Source of the DNA: Curtobacterium sp. HSID17257 | Lineage (GTDB): Bacteria > Actinomycetota > Actinomycetes > Actinomycetales > Microbacteriaceae | NCBI RefSeq assembly: GCF_003989515.1 | Contig: NZ_RBLU01000011.1 | Span: forward strand, 1-51,197 | Direction: 5' to 3' | DNA length: 51,197 nt | Part shown: positions 1-10,976 of the stretch, one piece after another | Position numbering within the stretch: the stretch's first letter is position 1 | How the letters are laid out: each line of letters starts with the position of its first letter | Position numbers and translations under genes: made by a program | Notes under the pieces: model-generated | Seen by the model: the letters and a program-made list of their open reading frames with translations, nothing else | Databases searched by the model: none | Told to the model about the DNA's origin: nothing

Positions 1-14
1 TCGGCCGCGCGGGT

Positions 15-443
15 TCAGCCGGCGGCCCGGCGCACCAGCTCGCGCAGCCGCTGCTCGACCTCGTCGGTCCACTCGACGACGGCGAACGAGGTCGCCCACA
101 TCGGCCCGTCGTCGAGCGCAGCGTCCTCCTGGAACCCGACGGTCGCGTACCGCGCACCGAACTTCGACGCCGGCTGCACGAAGGTGACGACCTTGCCGTC
201 CCGCGCGTAGGACGGGAACCCGTACCAGGTCTTCGGATCGAGCTCAGGAGCGACCTCGGTCACGAGCACGTGGTACCGCGACGCCAGCGTCTGGTCGAAG
301 CCCTCGAGCGCCTCGATCGCGGCCGTGCAGGCCTCGCGTTCGGCCTCGCGCTTCGCGGCGCCCTTCAGCCCACGTGTCGCCTTCCGCTCCTCCGCCGCCT
401 GCTGCATCGCGGCACGCTCCGCGTCGCTGAACACTCCAGCCAT
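15..443 (-). CDS. DUF1801 / YdhG-like small protein
   Basis: A 142-residue protein. The N-terminal third is charged and helical (Lys/Arg/Glu-rich, residues 5-45). The rest matches the DUF1801 (YdhG-like) fold, with the family's typical stretch around WYGFPSYARDGKVVTFVQP and a C-terminal segment of helix and strand ending in ELVRRAAG. I chose the ATG at 443 because residues upstream of it in the same frame are Arg/Pro-rich and look non-coding. Some members of this family are annotated as iron chaperones, but nothing here shows that role, so the function is left open. It stands alone, with a hairpin separating it from the DUF4383 gene. Confidence 0.8.
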   Translation of the reverse strand: MAGVFSDAERAAMQQAAEERKATRGLKGAAKREAEREACTAAIEALEGFDQTLASRYHVLVTEVAPELDPKTWYGFPSYARDGKVVTFVQPASKFGARYATVGFQEDAALDDGPMWATSFAVVEWTDEVEQRLRELVRRAAG

Positions 444-536
444 GTCCGTCTCCCTCGCCGTTCCCGGTCGGTCTGCCCGGTCCGCGACCGGTGCTGACGG
501 CATCCTGGCACCGCGGGTGCGCACCGCACCACCCGG

Positions 537-580
537 CGGACGGGAGGCACGGTGCCGGACCGCCACGAGCCTCCCGTCCG
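537..580 (-). terminator. GGAGGC-type palindromic terminator
   Basis: Perfect 12-bp arms (CGGACGGGAGGC at 537-548, GCCTCCCGTCCG at 569-580) around a 20-nt loop, downstream of the DUF4383 gene on the minus strand. There is no U tract. It belongs to the dispersed GGAGGC palindrome family of this window. Confidence 0.6.
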
Positions 581-659
581 GCACACGTCCGGGTCGCGCA
601 GACGACAGGAGCGCGCCGGTCCGAGGACCGACGCGCTCCTGTCTGCGCTGGGCTGCGTG

Positions 660-1112
660 TCAGCGGGTGGTGCGGGCTCCGGCGCGGGGCAGGAGCACAC
701 CGAGGACGATCATCGCGACCGCGAGGAACGCGTGCAGCACGTTGTCGGCGCTGTTCAGCGGGACGAAGTTCGCCGCGCCGGCCATGTTCGCGACGAAGAG
801 ACCGAACACGAACAGCACGGCGTAGATGATGCCGCCGACGAGCAGGTACGAGCGCGAGCCCGCGGCCGAGCGCGCGGCGAGCAGACCGACGATGCCGAAC
901 AGCAGGTGCACGATGTTGTGGAGCACCGAGACCTGGAACAGGCCGAGGAGCATGGCCATCGAGCTGTTGCCGGCGAAGGACAGCGTGCCCATGTCCATGG
1001 TCAGGCCGGGGATGAAGCCGGCGATGCCGACGATGAGGAAGACGATCCCGAAGAGCAGTGCGCCCTTCTGGACGAGGGTCGAACCGGTACGGGGGGATGC
1101 TGCGCTGGACAT
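660..1112 (-). CDS. DUF4383 membrane protein
   Basis: A 150-residue protein with four predicted hydrophobic segments (about residues 18-38, 50-75, 80-105 and 120-142). The pattern, including HNIVHLLFGIVGL in the second segment and a conserved FV.LN..DN.LH loop before the last helix, is that of the DUF4383 family of small actinobacterial membrane proteins, whose function is unknown. The ATG at 1112 is preceded by AAGGAGAG about six bases upstream, which decides the start against longer in-frame extensions. It is monocistronic, with a hairpin at 537-580 after its stop codon. Confidence 0.87.
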   Translation of the reverse strand: MSSAASPRTGSTLVQKGALLFGIVFLIVGIAGFIPGLTMDMGTLSFAGNSSMAMLLGLFQVSVLHNIVHLLFGIVGLLAARSAAGSRSYLLVGGIIYAVLFVFGLFVANMAGAANFVPLNSADNVLHAFLAVAMIVLGVLLPRAGARTTR

Positions 1113-1273
1113 GTGGTCTCTCCTTGTGTGCGAGGACCGGGTCGTGGTTCCGGTCGATGAGGTGACGAGCGTCACGCTCGGTTGGGTTTCACGGTAGACA
1201 TGCAGCCCGCTCTCGGTTTCCCCCCGTCCGGGGGGACGCGTCGAACGGACAGGACCCGCCGTACGGTGGGACG

Positions 1274-1996
1274 GTGCGGGGACTCGACTGGGACGGCTAC
1301 CGGAACGTGCGTGACCTCGGCGGGCTCCCGACCCCGCTGTCCCCGACCGGTGCGACGCAGCTCGGCCGGATCGCACGCGGTCCGCGCCGCGAACTGCTCA
1401 CGGACCGGGGCTGGCAGGACGCGCGTCGATGGGGCCTGCGGTCGGTGATCGACCTGCGGTGCGCCGACGAGGTGGGGCGGCGCGACGGCGATCCGCTCGT
1501 CGCTCCGGACGCCCTGGCCGGGATCACCGTCGTCGCGGCGCCGACGGAGGACCAGGACGAGCCGGAGTTCCGCGAGGTCTGCTTCCCGATCCTCGACTCC
1601 CCCGAGTACTGGCGGCACAACTGGCGGATCCTGCCCGACCTGGTGCTCGGTGCGCTGCGGGCGATCGCGGACGCGCCGTCCGGGGTGCTCGTGCACTGCA
1701 GTGCGGGGCGCGACCGGACGGGCATGATCAGCACGCTGCTGCTCGCGGGCGCTGGCGTCCCGCCGACGGTCGTCGCCGAGGACCACGCGGCCTCCGTCCG
1801 GGCGATGGCCGGCACCGGCACCCACGCACCGGGCGACCGCCAGGCGACCTGGGATGCCGAGCAGGTGACCGAGTGGCTCGCCACCGTCACACCGATCGTC
1901 GAGGACGTCGCCGCCGACGTCGACGCGGCGTTCGCCGCCGTCGGGGCCGACGACGACCTGCGCGCACGGTTGTGCGCTCGGCTCACCACGCCCTGA
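1274..1996 (+). CDS. Tyrosine-protein phosphatase (Y_phosphatase3 type)
   Basis: A 240-residue cytosolic phosphatase. The catalytic P-loop HCSAGRDRTG is at residues 141-150, with nucleophile Cys142 and Arg148. The N-terminal NVRDLGGLPT (residues 11-20) and the S/D-LR segment (VIDLRCADE, residues 58-66) are typical of the actinobacterial tyrosine/serine phosphatase family that includes MptpB-like enzymes. The substrate cannot be read from the sequence. The GTG start has TACGGT at 1262-1267, exactly six bases upstream, and no ribosome binding site, which suggests a leaderless mRNA. A near-perfect 52-bp palindrome follows the stop. Confidence 0.88.
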   Translation: MRGLDWDGYRNVRDLGGLPTPLSPTGATQLGRIARGPRRELLTDRGWQDARRWGLRSVIDLRCADEVGRRDGDPLVAPDALAGITVVAAPTEDQDEPEFREVCFPILDSPEYWRHNWRILPDLVLGALRAIADAPSGVLVHCSAGRDRTGMISTLLLAGAGVPPTVVAEDHAASVRAMAGTGTHAPGDRQATWDAEQVTEWLATVTPIVEDVAADVDAAFAAVGADDDLRARLCARLTTP

Positions 1997-2007
1997 CCAC
2001 GCGCGTG

Positions 2008-2059
2008 CTGACGGACGGGAGGCGCGGTGCCGGACCGCACCGCGCCTCCCGTCCGTCAG
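2008..2059. terminator. Bidirectional terminator, GGAGGC palindrome
   Basis: Perfect 23-bp arms at 2008-2030 and 2037-2059 with a 6-nt loop (CGGACC). It lies between the convergent phosphatase and SMP-30 genes, so it can serve both strands. It has no U tract. It is one of the best preserved members of the window's repeat family. Confidence 0.75.
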
Positions 2060-2078
2060 CCGCTCACGTCCGTCGTGG

Positions 2079-2978
2079 TCACGGTCCGGGGACGGTGACG
2101 CGGACGGCGCTGATCCGGCCGGCGCGCGTGCGCGCCGTGGTGTCCGGGTCGTAGCTGTCGGCGGTGGCGAGGTAGAGGGTGCGGCCGTCCTCGCCGCCGA
2201 GGGCACAGTCGATCGCGCACAGTCCGGGGGCGTCGACGCGGTCGGTGACCTCGCCGCCCTCGACGACCCGGAGGAACTCCCCCGTGTCCACGGAGCAGAC
2301 CCAGATCGCGCCCTCGGCGTCGACCGTGCTGCCGTCGGGGGTGACCCCCTCGGGCAGCGCGGCCCACTCGCGTCGACCGGTGAGCGATCCGTCCGGCTCG
2401 ATGTCGAACGCGGTCAGTCGACCGCCCCAGGTCTCGCTGACCACCAGGGTCCGTGTGCCGGGGAGCACGTTGGCGCTGTTCGGGAACACCAGACCGTCGG
2501 CGGCGAGCCGCGCGGAGCCGTCCTGGTCGACGAGGTAGAGCGGCCCCGGGCGCAGCTCCTCGCCGCCGTACAGGTCGTAGCCGAACGCGCCGACGTACGT
2601 CCGACCGGTCGCCTCGTCGACGACCAGGTCGTTGAGGAGCGAGGGCTCGGTCGACGACAGGTCGGCGAAGGGCTCGTTCGTGCCGTCCGGGCGGACGACC
2701 TGGATCGTCCGCGAGTTCATGGCACTGACGATCAGTCGACCGTCGGCGAGCCACCCGAGGCCGGACGACTGGCCGTCGATGGTCGTCTCGAGGCGCGGCC
2801 GCACGTCCGGCGAACCGGGGTCGACCGAGAAGACCTCGCCCGTGTGCATGTCGGAGTACCAGAGCCGGCCGTCGTGCCAGCGGTTGCCCTCGGGGAACCG
2901 GATGCCGGAGACGACCTCGGTCGCGGAGTCGATGGTGGTGTGCACCCGTCCAACCTGCCAGTCGGGACTGGCGGTCAC
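2079..2978 (-). CDS. SMP-30/gluconolactonase-like protein
   Basis: A 299-residue six-bladed beta-propeller of the SMP-30/gluconolactonase/LRE family, which hydrolyses sugar lactones with one bound divalent metal. The family's metal-site Glu is visible in FPEGNRW near the N-terminus. LLNDLVVDEATG in the middle and the late STVDAEGAIWV segment carry the usual Asn and Asp. I chose the GTG at 2978 because it overlaps the stop codon of the upstream LLM oxidoreductase as GTGA, a coupling also used elsewhere in this window. The start VHTTIDS a few codons downstream is the alternative. Pairing with an oxidoreductase suggests oxidation of a sugar or cyclic substrate to a lactone followed by hydrolysis, but this is inference. 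Confidence 0.87.
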   Translation of the reverse strand: MTASPDWQVGRVHTTIDSATEVVSGIRFPEGNRWHDGRLWYSDMHTGEVFSVDPGSPDVRPRLETTIDGQSSGLGWLADGRLIVSAMNSRTIQVVRPDGTNEPFADLSSTEPSLLNDLVVDEATGRTYVGAFGYDLYGGEELRPGPLYLVDQDGSARLAADGLVFPNSANVLPGTRTLVVSETWGGRLTAFDIEPDGSLTGRREWAALPEGVTPDGSTVDAEGAIWVCSVDTGEFLRVVEGGEVTDRVDAPGLCAIDCALGGEDGRTLYLATADSYDPDTTARTRAGRISAVRVTVPGP

Positions 2979-4003
2979 CTGGCGCTCGTGGCCGGCGTCC
3001 AGCCGAGCTCCGGACCCAGGCGCCCGGCCGTGTCCTCGATGATCTGCGCGTAGTCGTCGGGTGCGAACGAGAACGGCAGCGCGAAGGCGACCTCCGTCGC
3101 CACCTGGTACCCGGCGTCCGCGCGGAGTCGGTCGGCGATCTCGGCCGAGCTCCCGACCAGGTCGGCGGCGAACAGCAGCTGGCCCGGCCCCTGCGGCACC
3201 CCGACCCGACCGGCCCGGGACTCGGCGTACGCCCGGTAGCGTGCGACCTGCTCCGGCGTCGCCGTGTCGGTCGGGATGACCACGAGGCCCTGCGACACCC
3301 GCGCCGCAGCGGGGTCCGGGTGCGCGTCGAGGTACGCCTCGACCTGGGCGCGCTGGTTCGTGGCGAAGTCCGTGCCGACCTCGCTCCGCGTCACGCTCGA
3401 GGTGAGCAGGTGGAAGCCGTTCTCGGCCGCCCACACCGCGGACCGCGTGCTGCCGGTGCCGTACCAGATCCGGTCGGCGAGCCCGGGGCTCTGCGGTTGG
3501 ACGGTGGTGGCGAACTCCTCGATCCCGCGTCGCTCGACGACCGGCGTGACGGCGTCGCCGCGCACGAGGTCGCGGAAGCGCAGGAGCCGGTCGTTGCCGA
3601 GGTCCTCGTGCTCGGCGGTGTCCGGGTGGATCGCGTCGCGGTAGAGGTCGTAGTGCATCGGCGTCCCCACGGAGAACCCGGGCTGCAGCCGACCGCCGAG
3701 CAGCACGTCGACGGTGCCGAGGTCCTCGGCCAGGCGGAACGGATTCTCGGCGCCGATCGGGGTGACTGCGGTGCCGAGGGCGATCCGCGAGGTGCGCTGC
3801 GAGGCGGCGGCCGTGATCGCCACGGGTGACGAGATGCCGTGCTGCAGGTGGCGGTGCCGGAGCCAGGCGCTGTCGAAGCCGAGGGCTTCGGCCCGTTCGA
3901 TCACGCGGAGTGTCTCCTCGTGGCCGTCGGCCGGGCGCGCGGGGTCGAACGAGCCGATGGTCAGGAAGCCGAGGCGCTCGAGGGGACGGTCGTCGGAGGG
4001 CAT
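2975..4003 (-). CDS. LLM-class flavin-dependent oxidoreductase
   Basis: A 342-residue bacterial luciferase-like (LLM) TIM-barrel protein. Family features are the N-terminal strand LGFLTIGSF, the ERAEALGFDSAWLRHRH segment (residues about 36-51), the IALGTAVTPI strand, and LGGRLQPGFSVGTP. It probably uses FMN or F420, and the sequence does not say which. The ATG at 4003 has CACGAT at 4010-4015 exactly six bases upstream, consistent with a leaderless transcript. It is the first gene of a two-gene operon: its TGA overlaps the GTG of the SMP-30 gene. A distant paralogue is at 41237-42259. Confidence 0.87.
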   Translation of the reverse strand: MPSDDRPLERLGFLTIGSFDPARPADGHEETLRVIERAEALGFDSAWLRHRHLQHGISSPVAITAAASQRTSRIALGTAVTPIGAENPFRLAEDLGTVDVLLGGRLQPGFSVGTPMHYDLYRDAIHPDTAEHEDLGNDRLLRFRDLVRGDAVTPVVERRGIEEFATTVQPQSPGLADRIWYGTGSTRSAVWAAENGFHLLTSSVTRSEVGTDFATNQRAQVEAYLDAHPDPAAARVSQGLVVIPTDTATPEQVARYRAYAESRAGRVGVPQGPGQLLFAADLVGSSAEIADRLRADAGYQVATEVAFALPFSFAPDDYAQIIEDTAGRLGPELGWTPATSAR

Positions 4004-4062
4004 GCTCCGATCGTGGCAGACCGGGGCGCGGGGCGTCGGTGGTCCCGACGTATCCTGACTGC

Positions 4063-5973
<1,911 letters not shown>

Positions 5974-6080
5974 CGCCTGCCGTCGCGGCGCCTCCACCTG
6001 CACGACACCTCAGCCGATCCGCCGGACCTCGGGAGCGACATCGGAGCACCGTGGGCAGCACCGGACCCACAGGAGGAACC

Positions 6081-6848
6081 ATGCTGCTCGAGGGCAAGAC
6101 CATCGTCGTCACCGGCGGGAACAGCGGGATCGGTGAGCAGATCTGCCTCGCCGCTGCTGCCGAGGGCGCGAACATCGTCATCGACTACGTCGCGCACCCG
6201 GAAGCGACCGACTCGCTGATCCACCGCATCGAGGAGGCCGGTGGGCACGCGGTCGGCGTCGACGCCGACATCACGAGCGCATCCGACCTGCACGCGATGG
6301 TGCAGAAGGCCGTGGACGCGTTCGGCTCGCTCGACGTCCTCGTCAACAACGCCGGGATCGAGGACCGCAAGTCGCTGCTCGAGGAGACCGAGGACGGCTA
6401 CGACGAGGTCATGGCCGTGAACATGAAGAGCGCGTTCTTCGGCACCCAGGCGGCAGCGAAGCAGTTCATCGCGCAGGGGCACGGCGGACTCGTGCTCAAC
6501 ATCTCGAGCGTGCACGAGGACTGGCCGATGCCCGGCAACCTGGCCTACTGCGTGTCGAAGGGCGGCATGCGGATGCTCGCCCGGAGCGGCGGCGTGGAGC
6601 TCGGGCCGCACGGCATCCGGATCGTGAACATCGCTCCCGGTGCGGTCGACACCCCGATCAACACGGCGACGACCTCCGATCCCGACAAGCTCGAGCGGCT
6701 CGACGACGCGATCCCGCTCGGGCGTCCGGCGAAGCCGCACGAGATCGCCGAGGTCGTCGTGTTCCTGGCGTCGGGCAAGGCCGCCTACATGACGAGCACC
6801 ACCGTCACGATCGACGGCGGGATCTCGCAGGGCAGCGTCGGGCTCTGA
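6081..6848 (+). CDS. SDR-family oxidoreductase, glucose 1-dehydrogenase-like
   Basis: A 255-residue classical short-chain dehydrogenase/reductase. The Rossmann glycine motif TGGNSGIG is at residues about 11-18, NNAG is near 90, and the catalytic Ser, Tyr and Lys are in NISSVHEDW and AYCVSKGG. The C-terminal IDGGISQGSVGL is typical of the glucose/ribitol dehydrogenase subgroup. The exact substrate is not determined. An AGGAGG ribosome binding site sits four bases before the ATG. It lies 107 bases after the ABC exporter and ends at a strong palindrome. Confidence 0.87.
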   Translation: MLLEGKTIVVTGGNSGIGEQICLAAAAEGANIVIDYVAHPEATDSLIHRIEEAGGHAVGVDADITSASDLHAMVQKAVDAFGSLDVLVNNAGIEDRKSLLEETEDGYDEVMAVNMKSAFFGTQAAAKQFIAQGHGGLVLNISSVHEDWPMPGNLAYCVSKGGMRMLARSGGVELGPHGIRIVNIAPGAVDTPINTATTSDPDKLERLDDAIPLGRPAKPHEIAEVVVFLASGKAAYMTSTTVTIDGGISQGSVGL

Positions 6849-6860
6849 ACGCGACCCGCT

Positions 6861-6908
6861 GACGGCCGGGAGGCGCGGTGCCAGCTGGCACCGCGCCTCC
6901 CGTCCGTC
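6861..6908. terminator. Bidirectional terminator, GGAGGC palindrome
   Basis: A 48-bp palindrome centred at 6884/6885 with 24-bp arms and one mismatch (6866 against 6903). It sits between the convergent SDR and GH42 genes and belongs to the same family as 2008-2059. Confidence 0.75.
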
Positions 6909-6920
6909 CTGTGGTCGCGT

Positions 6921-9122
6921 CTACCGGACCGCCACCACCCGCACGTCCCAGGCCCCGAGCGACAGCTCGGATCCTGCGGCGAGCGCCGCGCCGTCGAGGA
7001 CGTCCTCCGCGTCGACCGGCACGGTGAAGGTGCTCGGCGTCCAGGACCAGTTGTGCACGACGTGCACGGTCTCGCCGCGGGCGTTCGTGGCGGTCTGCAC
7101 CGACTGGGTCTCCGTCTGCGGACGCCAGGCCGTCGCCCAGCTCCCCCGTTCGACCGCCCAGGCGGCGACCGCCGCGGCGAGCGCCGGGTCCGGCACCGTC
7201 CCGACGTACGTCACCCGGCCGGAGCCGTGCGCACGGGTGGTCACGGCGGCGAACCGGCCGTGGTGCGGGTGGTCGTAGTCGACGAGCACGTCGGCGTCGT
7301 CGACGAGCAACCCGTCCGCCCAGCGGGTCGCCGTCGCGCCGGTCGGCACCGTGAAGCCGTGGTCCACGGCAGCGGTGCCCGCGGACACCGGTACGCGTCG
7401 GCTGAGGTTGCTGAACTCGTCGTAGTGCACGCCGGCGGCCACGTCGAGGAAGGCCGGCTTGCGCTCGAGTCGGGCGCGGGCCTCCTGGTCCTCGTACCCG
7501 GTGCGGATGCCGACGACCAGGTGTCCGCCGGCCTCGGCGTAGTCCGCGAGCCACCGCAGCTGGTCGTCCGTCGCGATGGTGAACGCCGCTGCGACGAGGA
7601 CCGGGCGCTCCCGGGCGACCACGGCGGCATCGCGGTCGAACACCTGCGACGGGTGCACCGTGTTCGCCTGCAGGCCGGCCTCGAACACCCCGCGGGCGAA
7701 CGCGTCGTACACGGTCTGCCACGAGCGGCGGTCGGGCTCCGCTCCGTCACCGAGTGCCGGGTGCTCGTTCAGCGCCCACTTCGACTCGTTCGAGAACAGC
7801 AGGGCGACGTCGGCGTGCGGCCGGAGCCCGGCGACCCGGTCCCCCGCGTGCCGGAACTCGGCGCCGATGCGGGCGATCTCCTCGTAGGTGCGGCCCGGCT
7901 GCTGCGAGTGCGGCAGCACCCCGCCCCAGTAGGTCTCGACACCGAAGTGCAGCGTGTGCCAGTGCCAGTACTCGATCATCGACGCGCCGCGGGAGACCAG
8001 CGCCCACGCGGCCTGCCGCCACTGACCCTCGTAGGCGGGTTCGTTCATCCACGAGAAGCCGATCGCCTGCGCGTTCGTCTCGGTCACCAGGAACGGGGCC
8101 TGCTTCGACCCGTACATCCGGTCGCCGGTCGCGACGACGGACCACGCGCCGGAGGACGTCCAGTACTGCGGCGCTTCGTCGGTGTTCGGGAGTTCGAGGG
8201 CGTCCTGCATCCGGTAGTACGGGTTGCCCGCGGTGACGTCGAGGGCCCGGGTGAGGGCGTCGTCCTCGACCGTCGGTCGCTCGTACGAGATGCAGGTGGT
8301 GACGAACTGGTCCTCGCGGGCGTACTCACGCACGATCTCGGCCTGCCACGCGATGAAGTCCGTCGTGAGGGACGCCTGGAACCGGCGCCAGGCCAGGTCG
8401 TACTGCGGCTGCACGTTGCCGTCCGGTGTCCACAGGTCCGCCCAGGTCGACAGCCGGTGGGACCAGTAGGTCAGGCCCCACTCCTCGTTGATCCGCTCGA
8501 CGCTGCCGTAGGTGTGGCGGAGGTGGTCGACGAAGCGCTGGAACACCTCGGGGTTGGCGATGAGCTCGTTCCCGGGCTCGTTGTCGACCTGGTAGCCGAT
8601 GACGGCCGGGTGCTCGGCGTAGCGGGCGACGATCTTGCGGATGACCCGCTCGGCGTGGAACAGGAAGGCGGGGTGGGCGTGGTCGATCTCCTGGCGGGCG
8701 CCCCAGCCGATCGACTCCCCCGCGGTCCGGCGTCGCACGTTCACCTCGGGCACGATGCGGGCGAGCCACATCGGCAGCGCGTAGGTCGGCGTGCCGAGGA
8801 TCACGCTGATGCCGTGCTCGTGCGCCGCGTCGAGCACGGGCGCGAGCCACTCGAGCTCGAACCGGCCGTTCTCCGGCTCCCAGGTGCTCCAGACGGATTC
8901 GCCGACCCGGATCACCGTGAAACCGGCCTCCTGCATGAGGCGCATGTCCTCGTCGAGCCGTGGGGTGGGCTGGTACTCGTGGTAGTACGCGGCGCCGAAG
9001 AGGACGCGGTCGTGCTGCATGGTGCGGGGTGCTCCGTTCGTGGTGCGGTGGTCCGTGGTGCGGTGGCCCGAGGTGCGGTCCGTGGTGCGGTGGTCCGTGG
9101 CGCGGTCCGAGGTGTCGGTCAT
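6921..9122 (-). CDS. GH42 beta-galactosidase
   Basis: A 733-residue enzyme (699 from the internal ATG at 9020). GH42 features: FGAAYYHEYQ at the barrel start; acid/base Glu182 in YQVDNEPGNE; nucleophile Glu348 in FLVTETNAQ; the trimerisation domain after about residue 430; and a beta-sandwich at the end. It should hydrolyse terminal beta-galactosides in the cytoplasm after uptake by the neighbouring ABC system. The ATG at 9122 overlaps the permease stop (ATGA), favouring the long form, but residues 7-31 are a repetitive Arg/Thr/Asp/His stretch absent from normal GH42 proteins. The ATG at 9020 may therefore be the true start. Confidence 0.92.
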   Translation of the reverse strand: MTDTSDRATDHRTTDRTSGHRTTDHRTTNGAPRTMQHDRVLFGAAYYHEYQPTPRLDEDMRLMQEAGFTVIRVGESVWSTWEPENGRFELEWLAPVLDAAHEHGISVILGTPTYALPMWLARIVPEVNVRRRTAGESIGWGARQEIDHAHPAFLFHAERVIRKIVARYAEHPAVIGYQVDNEPGNELIANPEVFQRFVDHLRHTYGSVERINEEWGLTYWSHRLSTWADLWTPDGNVQPQYDLAWRRFQASLTTDFIAWQAEIVREYAREDQFVTTCISYERPTVEDDALTRALDVTAGNPYYRMQDALELPNTDEAPQYWTSSGAWSVVATGDRMYGSKQAPFLVTETNAQAIGFSWMNEPAYEGQWRQAAWALVSRGASMIEYWHWHTLHFGVETYWGGVLPHSQQPGRTYEEIARIGAEFRHAGDRVAGLRPHADVALLFSNESKWALNEHPALGDGAEPDRRSWQTVYDAFARGVFEAGLQANTVHPSQVFDRDAAVVARERPVLVAAAFTIATDDQLRWLADYAEAGGHLVVGIRTGYEDQEARARLERKPAFLDVAAGVHYDEFSNLSRRVPVSAGTAAVDHGFTVPTGATATRWADGLLVDDADVLVDYDHPHHGRFAAVTTRAHGSGRVTYVGTVPDPALAAAVAAWAVERGSWATAWRPQTETQSVQTATNARGETVHVVHNWSWTPSTFTVPVDAEDVLDGAALAAGSELSLGAWDVRVVAVR

Positions 9123-10018
9123 CCCTTGACCGCCCCCGCGGTCAGGCCGTCGAGCAGCTGCTTCCGGAGGAGCAGGAACACGAGGATCGTCGGCACGCTC
9201 GCCAGCACGGCGCCGGCGAGGACGAGGTCGTAGGACCGGTTCTCCGACGCGAAGATCGCGTTCAGCCCGAGCGGCAGCGTGTACTGGTCGGAGTTCGACA
9301 CGAGCACGAGCGGCCAGAGGAACGAGTTGTAGCTCTGCAGGAAGCTCCACACGGCGAGCGCCCCGAGGGACGGCCGGAGCAGCGGGAGCACCACGCGACG
9401 GAAGGTGCCGAACTCCGAGTTGCCGTCGATGCGGGCGGCCTCGATGATCTCGTCCGGGATCGACTGGGTGATGAACTGCTGCATCATGAAGATCCCGAAC
9501 GCCGGCGCCACCCACGGCACGATGAGCGAGAACCACGGGTTCGCGAGCCCCGACTTCACCACGAGGATGAAGAGCGGCACGAGGATCACCGCGAACGGGA
9601 CCGACAGCGACGAGAACATCACTGCGAACAGGACCCGCTTGCCCCGGAACCGGAACTTCGCGAACCCGTACCCGGCCATCGCGCAGACGAAGACCGACAC
9701 GACGGTGGCGATCACGGCGGTGCCGACGCTGATGCCGAACCACGCCCAGAACGGCTGCGTGGTGAGCAGGTTCACGTAGTTCTCACCGGTCGCCGGGCTC
9801 GGGACGAGCGTGGGCGGGGTGGAGAAGATGTCGCCGCGGCGTTTGAACGAGCCGGACAGCGCCCACAGCAGCGGGAACACGAACACGAGCAGCAGCACCA
9901 CGAGCGTGGCGTAGAGCAGGCCGCGGCGGGCGATCCACCCGGGGGTGCGCGGCGGGCCGGACCGGGGGCGGCGTGCGCCGCCTCTGGTGGTCACGGCCTC
10001 GGTGACGGTGGCGGTCAT
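9119..10018 (-). CDS. Sugar ABC transporter permease, MalG type
   Basis: A 299-residue inner-membrane permease with six predicted helices. The EAA loop EAARIDGNSEFGTFRRVVLPLLRP (EAA...G...P pattern) near residue 195 contacts the ATPase. It is the second permease of a CUT1-type importer whose binding protein and MalF-type partner precede it. The ATPase is not encoded here, so a shared ATPase (MsiK-like) elsewhere is likely, as is common in actinobacteria. It overlaps both neighbours by ATGA (10015-10018 and 9119-9122), indicating translational coupling. Confidence 0.92.
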   Translation of the reverse strand: MTATVTEAVTTRGGARRPRSGPPRTPGWIARRGLLYATLVVLLLVFVFPLLWALSGSFKRRGDIFSTPPTLVPSPATGENYVNLLTTQPFWAWFGISVGTAVIATVVSVFVCAMAGYGFAKFRFRGKRVLFAVMFSSLSVPFAVILVPLFILVVKSGLANPWFSLIVPWVAPAFGIFMMQQFITQSIPDEIIEAARIDGNSEFGTFRRVVLPLLRPSLGALAVWSFLQSYNSFLWPLVLVSNSDQYTLPLGLNAIFASENRSYDLVLAGAVLASVPTILVFLLLRKQLLDGLTAGAVKG

Positions 10019-10965
10019 GCGTCCCTCCCGATGGCGAGTGCGCGGTTGAGGATCTGGCTGACTCCGAAGACGACGACGAACAGGACGACACCGGCCGCGG
10101 CCGCGTAGCCGAACTGCTGCCGTTCGAAGGCGGCGCGGTAGATGAACATGGCGACGGAGAGCGTCGCTTCGCCCGGGCCGCCCTTCGTGAGCAGGTAGGG
10201 CTCGTCGAACAGCTGGGCGGCGCTGATGAAGCTCGTCACCACGACGAAGGCGGTCACGGGGCGGATCGCCGGCAGGGTGACGTTCGTGAACTTCCGGAAG
10301 GTGCCGGCCCCGTCGAGCGAGGCGGCCTCGTACTGCTCCGGTGAGACGTTCTGCAGCGCGGCGAGGAAGAAGATCGTCAGGTACCCGACCGTGCGCCAGA
10401 GGAGCACGAAGCCGATCGCGACCTTCGCGAGCGTGGGGTCGCCGAGCCAGTCGGTGTTCGGCAGCCCGAACAGGGCCTTCAGCGTGGCGTTGAGCAGCCC
10501 GTAGTTGGTGTCGAAGACCAGGCTGTAGATGAGCGCGATGACGATCGGCGACAGCACCATCGGGATGAAGAACGTGACGCGGAACAGGTCACGCGCTCGG
10601 AGCCCCTTGGCGTTGAGCGCCTGTGCGACGAGCAGCGAGACGGGCACGATGACGAACACGGCGATGAGCGTGTAGATCAGCGAGTTCACCAGGGCCGTGC
10701 CGAAGCTCGTGTCCCGGAACAGGTTCGCGTAGTTCCGCAACCCGATCCAGTTCGGTGTCCCGAGGCCCACCCACTCGGTGAGCGACAGGTACACGGCGGC
10801 GAGCACCGGCACGATCATGAACAGGGCGTACAGCACGTAGAACGGCGCGATGAACAGGTACGGGGCACTGCCGCCGTTCGTGTTGAGGCGGCGCCGCCTG
10901 CCCGGTGGATCGGCTGCTGCGGGCGAGGCGGACACCGGGATGCCGGTGGCGGTGGATGTGGACAA
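10015..10965 (-). CDS. Sugar ABC transporter permease, MalF type
   Basis: A 316-residue permease with six membrane segments. The EAA motif is in YEAASLDGAGTFRKFTNVTLP. I chose the TTG at 10965, which gives MSTSTATGIPV. It is preceded by GAGGAGG six to seven bases upstream, and this ribosome binding site overlaps the stop codon of the binding-protein gene. A GTG a few codons downstream is a weaker alternative. It pairs with the MalG-type permease to form the membrane channel for the beta-galactoside taken up by this operon. Confidence 0.9.
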   Translation of the reverse strand: MSTSTATGIPVSASPAAADPPGRRRRLNTNGGSAPYLFIAPFYVLYALFMIVPVLAAVYLSLTEWVGLGTPNWIGLRNYANLFRDTSFGTALVNSLIYTLIAVFVIVPVSLLVAQALNAKGLRARDLFRVTFFIPMVLSPIVIALIYSLVFDTNYGLLNATLKALFGLPNTDWLGDPTLAKVAIGFVLLWRTVGYLTIFFLAALQNVSPEQYEAASLDGAGTFRKFTNVTLPAIRPVTAFVVVTSFISAAQLFDEPYLLTKGGPGEATLSVAMFIYRAAFERQQFGYAAAAGVVLFVVVFGVSQILNRALAIGRDA

Positions 10966-10976
10966 CGTCGTCCTCC

